A stretch of DNA of 64,000 nt. Source: Primulina eburnea (Eukaryota > Streptophyta > Magnoliopsida > Lamiales > Gesneriaceae). The DNA lies in assembly GCF_022965805.1 (NCBI RefSeq), contig NW_027330988.1, positions 236,001 through 300,000 of the forward strand, written 5' to 3'. A model generated the notes under the pieces. The model did not search any database. It was not told the origin of the DNA and was given only the letters and a program-made list of their open reading frames with translations. Positions within the stretch are counted from its first letter, which is position 1; the number at the start of each line of letters is the position of its first letter. Both the position numbers and the translations under genes were made by a program. Of this stretch, positions 21,604 to 34,731 are shown one piece after another.

Positions 21604-24600
21604 ATGGCGACTTCGGCGTTCAAATCAACGACCAAGAGAACCCCAATAAGAGGTAGCTCCAGCTCCGAAGACTCCAGCTGCGCTAGCCGCTCTCTCCGCC
21701 GTTCCCGGAGTCTCAGCCAATTTTCCCGGCCGGTCCATCCGGAGTGTGATACTGAACAGCCCGTGCTTGATTATAACAAGACCGGGCCGAGGGGGAAGTT
21801 CGTCAACACTGTGAGGGGATCGGCGACGTTCCCGGAGATCAGCTTAGATGATCTCGCGCTTGAGTTCTTCGGTTCGAGGACTGAAAATGAGAGAGATGGA
21901 GGGGTGGTGAGGGAGAGAAAGGAGAGGGAGGGCCGTTCAGTTGGACGATGGGCGAGTGATACGGTGTCATCCAGAAGAAGGGGGCGTTCGGTATCCAGGA
22001 GCCGTTGGGATAGTATTTCGAATAGCTCTGCTTTCGAGGGGAACAAAGTTGTTTCTTCCTCCGATGCTGGTTCGCGTCGTCGGAGGTCTTTGTCTGTGGC
22101 TCGCCATCAGATTAGCGATTCAGAGGTGACTTTGCATTTCCGTGTTTTTTGTTTTTTTTTTTCTCGTGGTTACAACTTAGAATTGCATGAGATATTGCTT
22201 CTGCACTGGTTGCTCAATTTTGAATATTAGCTGAAGTGATATGATATACTAGGAATTCACTTTGAGAGCTGATTTTTTTTTAAAAAGTTACTGATGCCTG
22301 TGTAACGAATAATTGAATTAAATGTAAATTCAAAAACTTTAGCTAAACATAACAAAGGAATCATCATCGAAAGAAACCAAGTGTGAGATGCTTAAGAAGT
22401 TGAATTTCATTGTGCTTTATAATTCTATTTGTTATAAAAATATATTTCAATCGAATTTTCTAATGTTCGTCTTTCATTTTTATTACGAGTTTGTCTAATT
22501 TTTCCAAGTCAAAGTCACCCTTTCGTGTTTGATTAATTAATTATCTCCGAGGTCTAGTCTAAATGTTTGAATTACCAAAAACAAATAAACAACTATAGTT
22601 TAATGTCTGTGTTGAAATTTGACTCCTTTATTTAAAAAGGCTAGCATTGCTTAGCAATCGATGTCTACTACAACCATGTCTCGAATAATCAATCAACCAA
22701 TCAATCAATGTTAGAGGTGGCTGATCAATAATATAAAATGTATTTAACTAAGAAAATGAACCTAAAAATCAAATTAATTGAGCCATCAATTCAAAAAATA
22801 TAGTGTTGCATGTGTTACATCGATTTATTTGTAAACAGATTAGCCTATGGGTGTAATGAAAGGAGCAATTGAGAGATAAAATCATGTCGAAAGTAGTAGT
22901 AAACCCATTCCCAGGATTCCTCTGCACACTTAAATGTGATCTCTTAAAGAATATTGAAGAACGGAAAAAGAAATTATATATCTTAATAATTTAATTTTTT
23001 TGTTACTATGAGTAATATCTGTGATTCGAAATCCTCTTTATTGGCATAAACCTCGTCCTAATTTGTTTAGTAGGAACTATGTCGAATGGAACTGTTGCAT
23101 TTTTTAAATTGCATCACCAGTTCATGACATATTCAAAATTTCAGCTGCTATTTCTGGTCTCCAGTTGAGCATATCCCTGAACACGAGATTGTTACTCAAT
23201 TTTGAGTGGCTTCAATTTTTGTGTGACATGCTTAATCCTTAGACATGGGGTCTATCCAGCATGCTACTCTCTATCGGACCAATCCAAGATTTTGATCCTC
23301 TTGTTCAGCGCTCCTGACGAGTGCACAATTTGTTTTCTTTATACCGTGTCTGCCCTTTTCATTTTTTTTTGCCTCTGTATTGATAAGTGATAACAAATGC
23401 AAAAAGGTTTAATGCACTAAACAAAATATAATATTATTTCACGTGTTAAACATGGATTGCATCCACTTCATGAAGGGTTTGGGAGTGGATTTAGGCAAAT
23501 AATGAGAACTCAAAATCGGCGACTTTTACTGTTCTCCTTCCTCCTCCAGTGATCAGGTCCAGTCCATGATCTTGGCTCAACTTGAACAAAAGACGCCGAA
23601 ACTCAAGCGAATGGATAATGATTTTGGTATACCGTATACATCACGTACCTATATCAACAGTCAACACCATGTCAATCATGATTAACAACATTTCCACCAT
23701 CAACAGTCCACATTCAAAAGATTGTTATAAAAATACTGAGATGAGAGCTAAGATCAACATCTACCAGAAGGTATGGCACCAGTGTTGCCTGGCTTGTTTA
23801 ACAATTTGCTCAGCCGCTTCATATTGTGGGTTAAGGCATTGATGCAAGATATTCTTTTGAATTTTCATACCTGAAATGTGTAACAAGCTTATTTTTCTCA
23901 AAAGGGATACATAAGTTGCCGTTAAATTTGAATTGCAGACTGAGGTTGATTATACTCCGAGTTCAAGAAAACATTCTAATATGAAGGCTCCAGCTGATGG
24001 GAACAACCAAATGCATTTAAGTTCAAGCAACAGGCGACTTGGAAGATCTCGGAGCCACAAAGATCTTTCTCTATCACACGATGGTTACTCTGTAAGGTCT
24101 TTATCCCTTGTATGTATGTTGTTTGCTATTGTGCTTCCGGCTCGTATGTAATTGTGATGGCTACTATACATCATTTCTTTCTCGGGTATTTCTCAGTGAG
24201 CATTTCTTTAATTGTCAATCTTGACCTCTTTTTCCCTTTATTGTGATTGCATTTCAAATTGAGCTTTGTTAAATTTATTAAATCGAACTGGCACTGAGAT
24301 CTGTCAGAGTCAATCTTCTGTCCTCACTGATGATGAATCAAAAGACACTCATTTTGGGAGAAACAGAACTGAGAAGATAATCCGTGCAGTTTATGCTCAG
24401 AAGAAGGTCGATTTAACCTTCTTTGTTTGATTTAATTGCTATACTTTATGATATATATTTTGTTAGTAAGATGGTAGTCCATTAAATTTCTATATCATAT
24501 ATTTTCAAATTATCCTGTATATTTGTTCTTGCTTCAGGCTGAGCACCCTACAAAGGATGTTCCAAATGGACTATATGAGGCAATGCGAAAAGAACTTAGA

Positions 24601-26797
24601 CATGCTGTTCAAGAAATCCGAACAGAACTAAATCAAGTGGGCTATAAGAAATACGTTTGCTGAAATAATTCAAATACCTGTTCTTAGATAGTCTTTTGAT
24701 GGTAATACACAGATTGGTTATTCTTATTTAATTATTTGTACTATGTACAGGCAATGGGAAGAAATCAAGTGGCTTTAATTGGTGACTCTTTACAATCAGA
24801 CAATTCCGAGAGACTTCCAGATTTGTCTGTTATCAGAAAAAAATACGCCACGAAATTTGAGCAGGTGATAGCTCTCGTTTTTTACTTTAGACTATATCTG
24901 GTTAGGTTCCTGTTAAATCAGTGTCTTGTAAAGTATGGGTAGGCAGAAGTTGGTTCTGGAAACTATTGAACACAAATCTTGAAGTGGTTTGGCTCGTATA
25001 ACATTGAAATGATTTATACTGTGAATGGTAGTTTCTTAAAAGCAGACTGGCCGTACATTTGTGTTCTGTCTTAGCACTCCACTGACTTGTTTGGATGTAG
25101 GCCTCCAAGGAGAGCCCCCAAACCCAAAAAACTGGGTGGAATTGTAATATTAAAATATTTGGTTCAGTCTGACAGTTTAAAATGAAATCCTTGGAGCATT
25201 TTATTCAAATACCCAGGTTGTGTGATTAGATTCTGGGAGAATCAAATTACAAAAGAATAATAAAGATTTCTGTTCAAATGGATGAATAATGCTTGGAAAA
25301 CTTGTGGATAAATTTGGCAATCTATGTTGTTGGAACTAACTACTTTAAAATTCTGAAAAAAAAACAAAGTTCACCACTAGTTTGGTAATCTAGGTCGTGT
25401 CCTGGAATCAGCTTTTCTGATGAATCATTGAATTGTAAACAAACCTGAAGAACTAGAGTTCAAAATTCTCTTTGTTTTTACATTAAATCATTTTTATCTG
25501 TGGGGTGTTTTAGAGTAGTAGATTTAATAACTCATTATTGCGAGACATAATTTCTTTGTACTGAAATTCTCAAAAAGTGAATGAAGCATTCTCTGAAATT
25601 TGTAGTTGGAAAAACGTAAACAGAATTCTTCGCCTGAAATCTTGTTTGAGGAGCAACGAGGTCGAGATGCCCATAAGATAGTCAAAGAACTTTCTGTTAC
25701 AAGGAGTTCAGCTGTAGAAGAGCAGCATTCACAAGCCAGAAAGGTATATCCATCTCTCAGTTTTAGTCCTATAAACTGTTTGGTTTTAGTCTAATTGTAT
25801 TGTTCTAACTGTTATGCTTTCTTGGTGTTAAAGAGAAGTAGCGACAGAAATTGTATGTCAAAACGATTAAGCGAGGAAGCAGAAAGATATTTCGAGGGCT
25901 TCACTTCTAATGTCGATACAGACATATCTTCGCTGGATGGAGAACAAAGCGACGGAAGTTCGACTTTAGGAGGGAAGGACAGAGGCACTGCAATAAATAG
26001 GAATGGACCTTACAGTACCGTATCATCTATTTCTAGTCCTATTATAATTGATGATGTTAGTTTGCCTTGGTTGCTGTGGGAAACCAGTCACGATGCTTCT
26101 CTTACAGGCAAGAACAAGGCACAGACTCCTGTTACTCCAAAAATTCTGAATTTGGATTCAGAAAAGGTTAATTTTTATGTCTTGCTACTAATTGTTTTGA
26201 TAAGGTTCAAATTGATTTCAATTTTTCCATCTCACTGTTGTACTTTCGTAATTTCATTAACCATATCTCAGTCATTCAAAATACCTATGTTACTGTAGTG
26301 TCATGTATTATGGAATTCCTTAGTTGTTGGAAGATTTTGATTTTGTATGTTGTGAAACAGAGATTTTCCCTTTTGACATTTTGGTCCTAAGCTTTAAAAA
26401 ATGAATGGTTATAAAGTTTTCAATGTTTTAGCTTAATTATTCAATCTGCTGAGGTAACTTTCTGTTTTTTCCCCTTTTTATTTTTGGATATAGATATGTT
26501 TTTTACATCCACGATTAATTTTAATGAAATCAGTGTTTCCTGCAGGACGTTGTCTCAAATGATACAGGTAGTCATTCTGCTAGCAGTCAAGGAAGCTGGA
26601 GCCCAGGTCGTCTTTCCGGTAGCCTGACGAATAAAAGAGGCGACAAAGGCAAAACTAGAAAAGTCGGTGACACGCCCTTTGATATGACGGAGTATCATAA
26701 ACTTCCCAATAATGAAGAAGTTCTGTTTGAAATGTATAGGCAGCAAAATAGAATCAACTCTGGTTGTCTATTTATTTGTTCTACTCAACTTCTGTAA
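21604..26797 (+). CDS. Plant-specific protein of unknown function, 569 aa, eight coding exons
   Basis: Coding exons are 21604-22125, 23939-24091, 24308-24406, 24538-24636, 24751-24864, 25606-25743, 25834-26166 and 26546-26797. All introns are GT-AG and phase 0, and the joined frame is open. The start MATSAFKSTTKRTP fits the family; an in-frame TTG upstream was not used. Residues about 15-175 are serine/arginine rich with SRSL and RRRRS stretches, suggesting phosphorylation or basic binding surfaces. The middle (EAMRKELRHAVQEIRTEL, then KKYATKFEQLEKRK) is probably coiled coil. The C-terminus carries EEAERYFEGF, VSLPWLLWE and EMYRQQNRINSG, blocks I recall as conserved among plant homologues without assigned function. 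No signal peptide or membrane span is seen. Confidence 0.85.
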
Positions 26798-27080
26798 ACA
26801 CTTGACTTCTGGATTGGGATATTTCCTTTCTCATCTTTTGCAACAGAATTTCTTCTCTTTGTTTCTGGAAAGATTAGTTCTTATTTTTTGTTTTTAATTA
26901 TCAAGTAATTAGGTGTTCGCTTAAAGATATCGTGATTCCGAGTATTAATAGAGAAGTAGTTGCTTGCAAAAATATTTTGAAATATTTTCTCATCGTAAAT
27001 AGTAAGGTGTAAGTAAAATTTAAGAGTTTGAGCCTAACTGGAACAAAAAATTTTTTTTAAAAAAATTTTGTTCGAGTTTA

Positions 27081-27415
27081 CTTGAAATTTTCAAACCTAT
27101 TCAAACTATTGTTCAGTTAGAAAACGCAGTTTTTGAAAGTCAAAATATCCGAAAAAGCTCGAAATTTTTTAAAAAAATTTGTTCGAGTTCGACTTGAACA
27201 AAATTTTGTTCGAGTTTACTTGAAATTTTCAAACCTATTCAAACTATTGTTCAGTTAGAAAACGCAGTTTTTGAAAGTCAAAATATCCGAAAAAGCTCGA
27301 AATTTTTTAAAAAAATTTGTTCGAGTTCGACTTGAAATTTTCAAACCTATTCAAACTATTGTTCAGTTCGAAAACGCAGTTTTGAAAGTCAAAATATCCG
27401 AAAAAGCTCGAAATG
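27081..27415. repeat. Three tandem copies of a 112-138 bp unit
   Basis: The block CTTGAAATTTTCAAACC, CAGTTAGAAAACGCAG and CCGAAAAAGCTCGAAA starts at 27081, 27219 and 27331. Copies are nearly identical, so the expansion is recent. Neighbouring sequence to about 27600 (GCTCGAG-type words) resembles a degenerate transposon end, but its class was not determined. Confidence 0.85.
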
Positions 27416-27604
27416 TATATATATTTAATATATAATTATATTATATTAATAAAATATTCAAGCTCGCGAGTTATCGGACAAAATAATTTCAACTCGAGCT
27501 TGGTTTGAAAAATATTCAAACATATTTGAATTTGGCTCGAGTTCGATAAATTAAAATACAAATAAAATATTTACCAAATCAGCTCGATTCGTTTACGACC
27601 CTAA

Positions 27605-28302
27605 TAAATAGTGTTGGTATATACGACTTTTTTCTCACATAAAATAATAGTAATTTATTTAAATTAGTAATAGGATATTATTATATCCAAAATCCTACCT
27701 TACAAGGCAAATCATTAGGGATCACAAAGTATTTAATACAATTTATCTATATTAACAAATTGATTTATGAATAAGATGATAAGATAAGAGAGTTAGATAG
27801 ATAATCATAATATCACAAATATTGCACCATAAATTTTCCTAATTTTTTGGATAGTTAATGAATAAATTATCCAAACAAATATTTTTATGACTTGCCCATT
27901 TTGACAAATGCATATATATATTATCTTATCTTGCCCCAAAAAACCGTAGGAAACAATGAATAATTTTTGTTTTTGTTTTTGTTTTTGTCGATTCATTCGC
28001 TAAATATTCAAAACTTAGGATGCAATATTGTTAATATTATTTACATAGAGATTTAGAAATCTAACTCACTTATCTTATCTTCTTATTCATAAATCTACTA
28101 AAAACAAAATTCTAGTGTTGATCGAACTCTTATCCCTATAGAGATATTGTTAATATAAAAAAATTGATTAAATACTTCGTGCTCTAATGTTTTGGATTAT
28201 GAGATAAAATTTAATTTGGATATGGAAATATTTTATTAATTTATTTAAATAAATTACTAATAATTTTATGTGAAAAAATGTCATGTACACTAGCACTATT
28301 TA
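27605..28302. mobile_element. Fold-back element (about 700 bp) upstream of the LHT gene
   Basis: The left arm (27605 onward: AAATAGTG, CTCACATAAAAT, GTAATTTATTTAAAT) reappears inverted in the right arm, which ends CACTATTTA at 28294-28302. A second inner pair, 27761-27797 against 28059-28096, is nearly perfect. Together they make a long imperfect hairpin with no coding capacity. No convincing target duplication was found. It ends about 140 bp upstream of the TATA-like box of the transporter gene. Confidence 0.7.
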
Positions 28303-28443
28303 GTTGGAAAAACTGTTTTTATTTTTTTTTCACAAGCTCTATTAATACTCACCTAATTTCCAAAAAACAGAAAAAGAGATTCTGTTGGAAAAGATTTCCC
28401 AATCCAAAAAGTGTAGGAGAGAGATTACTTAACAAAATTCTCT

Positions 28444-28451
28444 TATATATA
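28444..28451 (+). promoter_or_regulatory. TATA-like box of the LHT gene
   Basis: TATATATA lies 65 bases before the ATG at 28516, a workable distance for a short 5' leader. The transcription start itself cannot be seen. Confidence 0.4.
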
Positions 28452-28515
28452 CGAAGGTACATACCTATTGGAGATAGTTAGCCCCATTATTCATAACATT
28501 TGCCAAAACCAAAAA

Positions 28516-31078
28516 ATGGCTGCCGTAGAATCCCGTGAACAAAAGAAAGATTTGAATGAATGGCTTCCGGTAACGTCGTCGAGGAACGGGAAGTGGTGGT
28601 ACTCTGCTTTTCACAATGTCACGGCCATGGTTGGAGCCGGTGTGCTCGGTCTCCCCTACGCCATGTCCGAACTCGGATGGTAAGTTCCTGAAAATTACTT
28701 GATTTAAACAAATATTGTGTTTGAGATTATGAAATTTTTTTTGAATATATTTTTGTATGAAATTGGATTTTTATGAAGTTTATTTTTAAGTTTTTGACGT
28801 GCAAATACTTTTTATTCGAGTATGGTAATTATCTCTTAATTCGTAGTAGATGCATGTTTAATTTTTACGGATTTGATTACGGTTTTGTCTTTTGATTCTC
28901 TCTTTTTTTAGCAGATGCATGTTTAATTTTACGGATTTGGTTACGGTTTTGTCTTTTGTTTCTTTTTTTCTTTTTCTTTTTTTAAAAAAACTTTGTTAAT
29001 TAATGTTAGGAAAAATTGCTTGATTCTCGCTGTTAATTAATGCTATATTTCTTGAAGTATAGTCCCTTCAATAAACAATTAAATTTGATGTAGACAGTAA
29101 TGGGAAAAAAATTCCCGTTACATTGGATTTGATATAAATTGTATGGTCGAACGCTTTACGTTTTATATTTGGTTACGTATTTTTTCAATAAATAAATTTT
29201 ACCATTCTCACGGCATATTGGAAAACATACATTAAAGAATTTGTCCACGAAATAGCACCGAGTTATTTTATGAATGAATTATTAATTGTATTTTATCTTG
29301 ACACTATAATGTATTTCGAATTATTATTAAATATAAACGAGTCTTATCAGAATATATGCCACATGAGCGAGCACACTGTATACACAAAATAAATAATATA
29401 TTCAATTGAAGTTATATCATATAGACCCAAAAATTTATTAATTGATACTGTTTCACAAATTTTAATTAATTTCTTTTTTGTGATATCAACCTAATAAATA
29501 TTAAATTTCAATCCCATTAATTTTATTGTAATATCACTAAATAATTTACAATAAATATCATCTTAATATTTTAAGACATATCAATAAGTTATCAAGTATG
29601 TGTATAATTATTTTTTAATCAAGTTGAATATATTAAGAAACAAAAGTAATCAACTGTTGTTATGAATTTTAGGGTAAGGAAAATTTGATATGAATTTTTT
29701 TTTTATAATTTTTTAATATCAATATTCGCATACATGCAATTTTATATTAACTTTGTTATTTTTATTATTTATATTTACACAATAAATATTATACTACAGG
29801 GGACCAGGGGTTACCGTGATGGTTTTGTCTTGGATCATCACTCTTTACACTCTATGGCAAATGGTAGAAATGCATGAAATGGTTCCCGGCAAGCGTTTTG
29901 ACCGGTATCACGAGCTAGGCCAGCACGCTTTTGGTGAGAAGCTTGGCTTGTGGGTGGTAGTGCCGCAACAGCTCATGGTGGAAGTCGGTGTCAACATTGT
30001 TTACATGATCACCGGTGGCAAGTCCCTCAAGAAAATACATGACATTGTCCGCCCTCACCAATCCATTCGACTCACCTATTTCATCATGATGTTTGGCTCT
30101 GTCCATTTCTTCCTTTCTCATCTCCCTAATTTCAACTCTATCAGCGGCATTTCCTTAGCTGCTGCCATCATGTCTGTCAGGTATCACTTCTACTCTAATC
30201 TAGATTGTTTTTAAGTTTAGTTATTTGTGTTTGTTTGGAGTATCAAAAAATCAATTTCATGATTTTTCTAATATGATTTTCACTAAGACATGAAATATTT
30301 ATTGCAGCTATTCAACTATAGCTTGGGTAGCTTCGGTGCATAAAGGGGTTAACGAAGATGTAAAATATGTGCCTCGGGTATCGAACGACTCAGAAAAGTT
30401 CTTCGGATTTCTTAGTGCATTAGGGGACGTAGCTTTTGCCTTCGCTGGGCACAATGTTGTGTTGGAAATCCAGGCCACGATTCCTTCTACTCCCGAAAAG
30501 CCATCCAAGAAACCCATGATGAAAGGAGTTATTATCGCCTATGTCGTTGTGGCTCTGTGCTATTTTCCAGTTGCATTTATCGGCTATGCCATTTTCGGAA
30601 GCAGCGTAGAGGACAACATCCTTGTATCACTAGAAAAACCTGCATGGCTTATCATTGCCGCCAATTTATTCGTTGTTATCCATGTTATTGGAAGTTATCA
30701 GGTAAAAAATTTTGGATTTTTTTTTTTCAAATGTTGTTTCTTGGACACAATATCAAGTATTTATCTTCATGAGTTCGTAGGTTTTTGCTATGGGTGTATT
30801 TGACATGGTCGAATCATTCTTGGTGAAGAAAATGAAGTTCAACCCGACACGACTTCTACGCATTGTCACTCGTACAACCTATGTAGGTGAGTGATAAATT
30901 TAAATTACATTTTGATAGTAAAATGAACTTTGTTAGAGTTTATGACTTCCATTCTTTTGGTCCTAATCCAAAAAGCTCACTCCTCGCATTTCTATGTTGC
31001 CCACTTGGCTATGAACGTTTTATTATTTTTGCGTCACATGTTTACTATACATAAGAAAATAAGGTTTTAAAATACATG

Positions 31079-31145
<67 letters not shown>

Positions 31146-31765
31146 ATTTTGTTGTATTATTTCGTAATTATTATTTCATTTGTGCGTGCTACCTTGCAGC
31201 TCTCACCATGGGTTTGGGAATTTCATTCCCTTTTTTTGGTGGACTTCTAGGATTCTTTGGAGGTTTTGCTTTTGCTCCAACTACATACTATGTGAGCAAT
31301 TCAAATCTTGCTCTTATTCTGTCAAAAAAAAAATATTGTTACTATCAATTATAATTAAAAAATTATGTGAAATTTATCTAATCATATACACTTTCGATCA
31401 CTAAAACAATACTCTCCAATTCTGATATCGATTAAATAAAGTAAACTAAAGTTAAAAAATATCAAGACTTGATTGTGATATTGTCTTGCAGCTTCCTTGT
31501 ATTATGTGGCTTGCAATACACAAACCTGAAAGATTTAGCATGTCTTGGTGCATCAATTGGGTATGCCTCTAATCGTTTATATTTAAAATTTCCACTATTT
31601 AGTACCATTTTAAATATTGGTGTGAAGTTCAGACTAATTTATGACAATTTTAAATTAAATTTTCAGGTATGTATTGTGATCGGTGTTCTCTTGATGATTT
31701 TAGCTCCAATCGGTGCGCTGAGACAGATCATATTGCAAGCCAGAGACTACAAATTCTTCTCATAA
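28516..31765 (+). CDS. LHT: LHT-type proton-coupled amino acid transporter, 434 aa
   Basis: Coding exons are 28516-28679, 29800-30180, 30308-30701, 30781-30886, 31200-31291, 31492-31560 and 31667-31765, all with GT-AG introns and an open joined frame. The protein starts [18 protein letters not shown] and has the Aa_trans (AAAP) fold: [20 protein letters not shown] opens membrane helix 1, followed by about ten more hydrophobic segments and a short tail ending YKFFS. These signatures and the length are those of lysine/histidine transporters (LHT1 group), plasma-membrane importers of neutral and acidic amino acids in roots and leaves. No lesions were seen. A fold-back element lies directly upstream. 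I am confident of the LHT group but not of the exact orthologue. Confidence 0.93.
28847..28976. repeat. 65-bp tandem duplication in LHT intron 1
   Basis: Copies at 28847-28911 and 28912-28976 share AGATGCATGTTTAATTTT and ACGGTTTTGTCTTTTG with few differences. Confidence 0.85.
31080..31137. repeat. (TA)n microsatellite in LHT intron 4
   Basis: About 28 TA units without interruption lie between exon 4 and exon 5 of the transporter. Its length is likely to vary between individuals. Confidence 0.95.
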
Positions 31766-32218
31766 ACTGGACAAGTTTTATAAATTTCATATCAACTTCT
31801 CTAAAGTCAATTTTTTTTTTTTTTTTCAATTCTAAGATTTTCCTTAAAACTATTTCAATTTTTTTAATTATTATCTCATTTTATTTGTTAAGTTGTTCAT
31901 TTGGACAAGAGCGGATCGAGCATTTAATTATTTAATACATTAATTTGTTTCCTCCAGTTTTCTGGACCCTCCCATATACCACCTGTTCAACTCTTCAATA
32001 TATAATTCCGCCTATTATCTTTGATTATTTTTCGGATGAATTATAATTATATTTTTTCTCTAATCATCAAATTAATTAATTATTATCATATTTTTTCATA
32101 TTGATATTTACCTTTACAAATCAATTGCTCGCTACTTGTATGGTTGAGCACGGGTGGGTAACTGAGCCTATTGGGCGAGAGAAGCTATCGATATACTTTT
32201 GTTGACTGAAATTTCAAT
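31766..32218. other. LHT 3' region and intergenic DNA
   Basis: This is AT-rich and presumably includes the 3' UTR just after 31765. No other gene is supported. Confidence 0.5.
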
Positions 32219-33312
32219 TGTTGGGGTGTATTGCAAATTAATCTACAACCCTATATATACATATGTACAAGTTGCCTCCAAGAATGGATGACTTGGATCA
32301 TCCTAATCTAATGGTGGAAGTTAACTCCCTAAAATATTTCACACCACTCTACGCAATAAAATATTTTAGAAGTTTTTAATATTTACATTCTACAAAAAAA
32401 ATTAGAAGAAAATCTTAGAATAGTCTAGATAATTCCCAAATCTCTCCGTTTTTGCTAGATTGTTTCGGAACCTTCTGGACTTAGTCTTCTCTACAACATT
32501 CTAGTAGAATATTCAAGTTTTGTCCCCCATATTCTAGATCATTTCATATGAACTTAGAAGAACTTTCAAGTTTTTCTCACTTATCAATTAGTATAAAAAT
32601 TAATTTTTCTTTGAGAGAATCTAGATCGCTCGAGAAATTTTTGGATGTGAAAAGAATAAAATTTATTCCTTAATCATGTTTTTCTTTTTGATAATATTGT
32701 GTTTATTAAATTATAATGTTTTGTCTTTCTAGACCATGTATATTTATGATAAGAATTCCAGATATGATATTATTATTTAAAAGAGTTTAATTGATAATAA
32801 AACTCTTGTTTTCATATCTTGTAGGATTTTTTTATGGAATAAACTTTAGGGCAAATTAAGCTTATAAATAAGAGAGAAGTCAAGAGAGAGACGTCGCAAG
32901 AGAGCAAGCGCGAGAATTAGTGATTTACATCGAATAGATCAAGTGGTCAAGCCAATGCATATTGTTGTGTTGTTGTGAAGTGTTGAAGACACGGAGACAC
33001 AACATCTAATCACAGTGCTGATTAATATGATGTTCATCAAAGAGATTTTCGACTTCAAAAACGTTTCATCCGTAGTTTTGGTTACTTGATTTGATAAATG
33101 TTTTGCATGCGCTTTGCTTCCTCACGATGCTAAGAGAGTTATTTTGCGCGCTCACTTGTGCATAATTCTTTGTGTCTGATTTAATTACATAAAGTTTTGT
33201 ATGTTGAGATATTACGCTGCATGTTTTGTTAGGTGTTACAACAACACTTAACTGAAACGCACATTCACGTTATTACATAGTACTTTTATATCATCCAATC
33301 AATCACCTTGCA
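32219..33312 (+). repeat. Probable Copia 5' LTR
   Basis: The segment starts TGTTGGGG and ends GCA two bases before a primer-binding-like site (33315-33326), and is followed by a Copia gag relic. No 3' LTR is present in the window, so the left boundary is a guess from the TG and the element is truncated. Confidence 0.45.
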
Positions 33313-33314
33313 AG

Positions 33315-33326
33315 TGATATCAGAGC
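33315..33326 (+). other. Copia primer-binding site (initiator tRNA-Met type)
   Basis: TGATATCAGAGC differs by one base from the standard TGGTATCAGAGC and lies about 80 bp upstream of the gag relic. Confidence 0.6.
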
Positions 33327-33399
33327 AGACACTTGACGTTACTAATGGAGATTTTGGTTAGTTTTGTTTGAATATGAAAAAGTACTATGAACGCGTTGC

Positions 33400-33975
33400 T
33401 TGTCAACATGGCACTACGTACACTAGTTCTGGATGGATCCAACTATGTTCTTTTGAAAGTCAAGATAATGGTTTACATCAAATCCAGTGAAAAAAATGTA
33501 TGAAAACGTGTTATAGATGTTTGGACTCCACCAAAGACTGTTGATGAAGATGGCGACAGTTTGGTTAAATCAGAAAACTCATGAACGATTGATGAAGTCC
33601 AGATTTTGAACTTCAATTCAAAGACACTCAATGTCATCTTCACTTCTGTTGACATAAACATGTTAAGTTTAATTACTAACCGTTTCTCTTCCAAGAATGC
33701 ATGAGATATCCTTCAAATACACTGTGAAGGATCTGAAAATCTACGAATAACCAAGCTAAGGATGTTAGCCTCAAAATTTGAAAATATCAGAATGAAAGGA
33801 ATAGAGTTTATCACTGCTTATGATATCCGACTGTGAGACGTTGCCAACGAAGCTTTTAGTTTTGGTGACCTGATCTCTAATGAGAGATTGGTCATCAAGA
33901 TGTTAAGATCACTTCTAGAATAATTTAACATAAAGATATGTGCAATCGACGAATACAAAGACACTGTGACAGGAT
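33400..33975 (+). pseudogene. Ty1/Copia gag relic
   Basis: With frame changes and stops the plus strand encodes LVLDGSNYVL, then KVKIMVYIKS, LRITKLRMLASKFENI, and FSFGDLISNERLVIKMLRSL, all typical of Copia gag (UBN2-like). Nothing recognisable of pol follows, so only the 5' part of the element remains. Confidence 0.75.
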
Positions 33976-34731
33976 ATGATATAAACTAAAAATGAGCAGA
34001 AGTCGAACCGAACCGAATTCCAAATTCTAGATTTGGTTGGGGTTTGTTTTCAAAAAAGAAAAACAATGGTTTTTAATCATGAACGCTTTGGTACGTATGG
34101 TCTACCACTTAGCAAAACTGATATAATATATTTTAACTCGAAATTTTATCTAAAGTAAGCCAATCCAGTTTGCTCACCTCTCACATAAGCGATCATGAAT
34201 CGCATTTGTAAATACTACCAACAGAATTTAATACATCCAATTTTAAAGACTGGAAATAATAGAGCTACAAAGTAATTTTTCTTTACTAAAGAAAGAGTAT
34301 GGTGATTCTTTCACATGTTGATGCCGAAAATAATTTTACTTAGAAGCATATTTTAATGCTCCACATAAGCATACACTGCCACAAATTTGCACCTAGAACC
34401 AGAAGCAACCTTTTGTACCTTGCATTCGCTGATAAATTTATAAACCCTCTCTACATTACCAATCGTGCATGAAGACGACGTCCCAATCAACAATGGTGAT
34501 CTCTCATGAAAAAAAATTGCGAGAGATGGACCCTATAACAAATCATGTGATGTAGAAAAATAAGCCCCAACTTCTATCCTATACGGAAAGAAATAGAAAC
34601 GAGGACACACATTTGCCTTATATGCATACCAACACGAATTTTCATCAAACCCAATGAAGATGGTTTTCATGTATATCGAGCTTAGTTCAAATTCACTTCT
34701 TGAGTGAACCCTGAAAATTCGAAAAATTTGA
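33976..34731. other. Region 3' of the GTE locus, unassigned
   Basis: It probably contains the 3' UTR of the minus-strand GTE gene. A short open stretch on the minus strand near 34370-34550 was not matched to any family. Confidence 0.4.

Noticed and set aside
34370..34560. Extra protein-coding exon downstream of GTE
   Set aside because: A short open stretch on the minus strand has no recognisable domain and no splice support; it is more likely 3' UTR.
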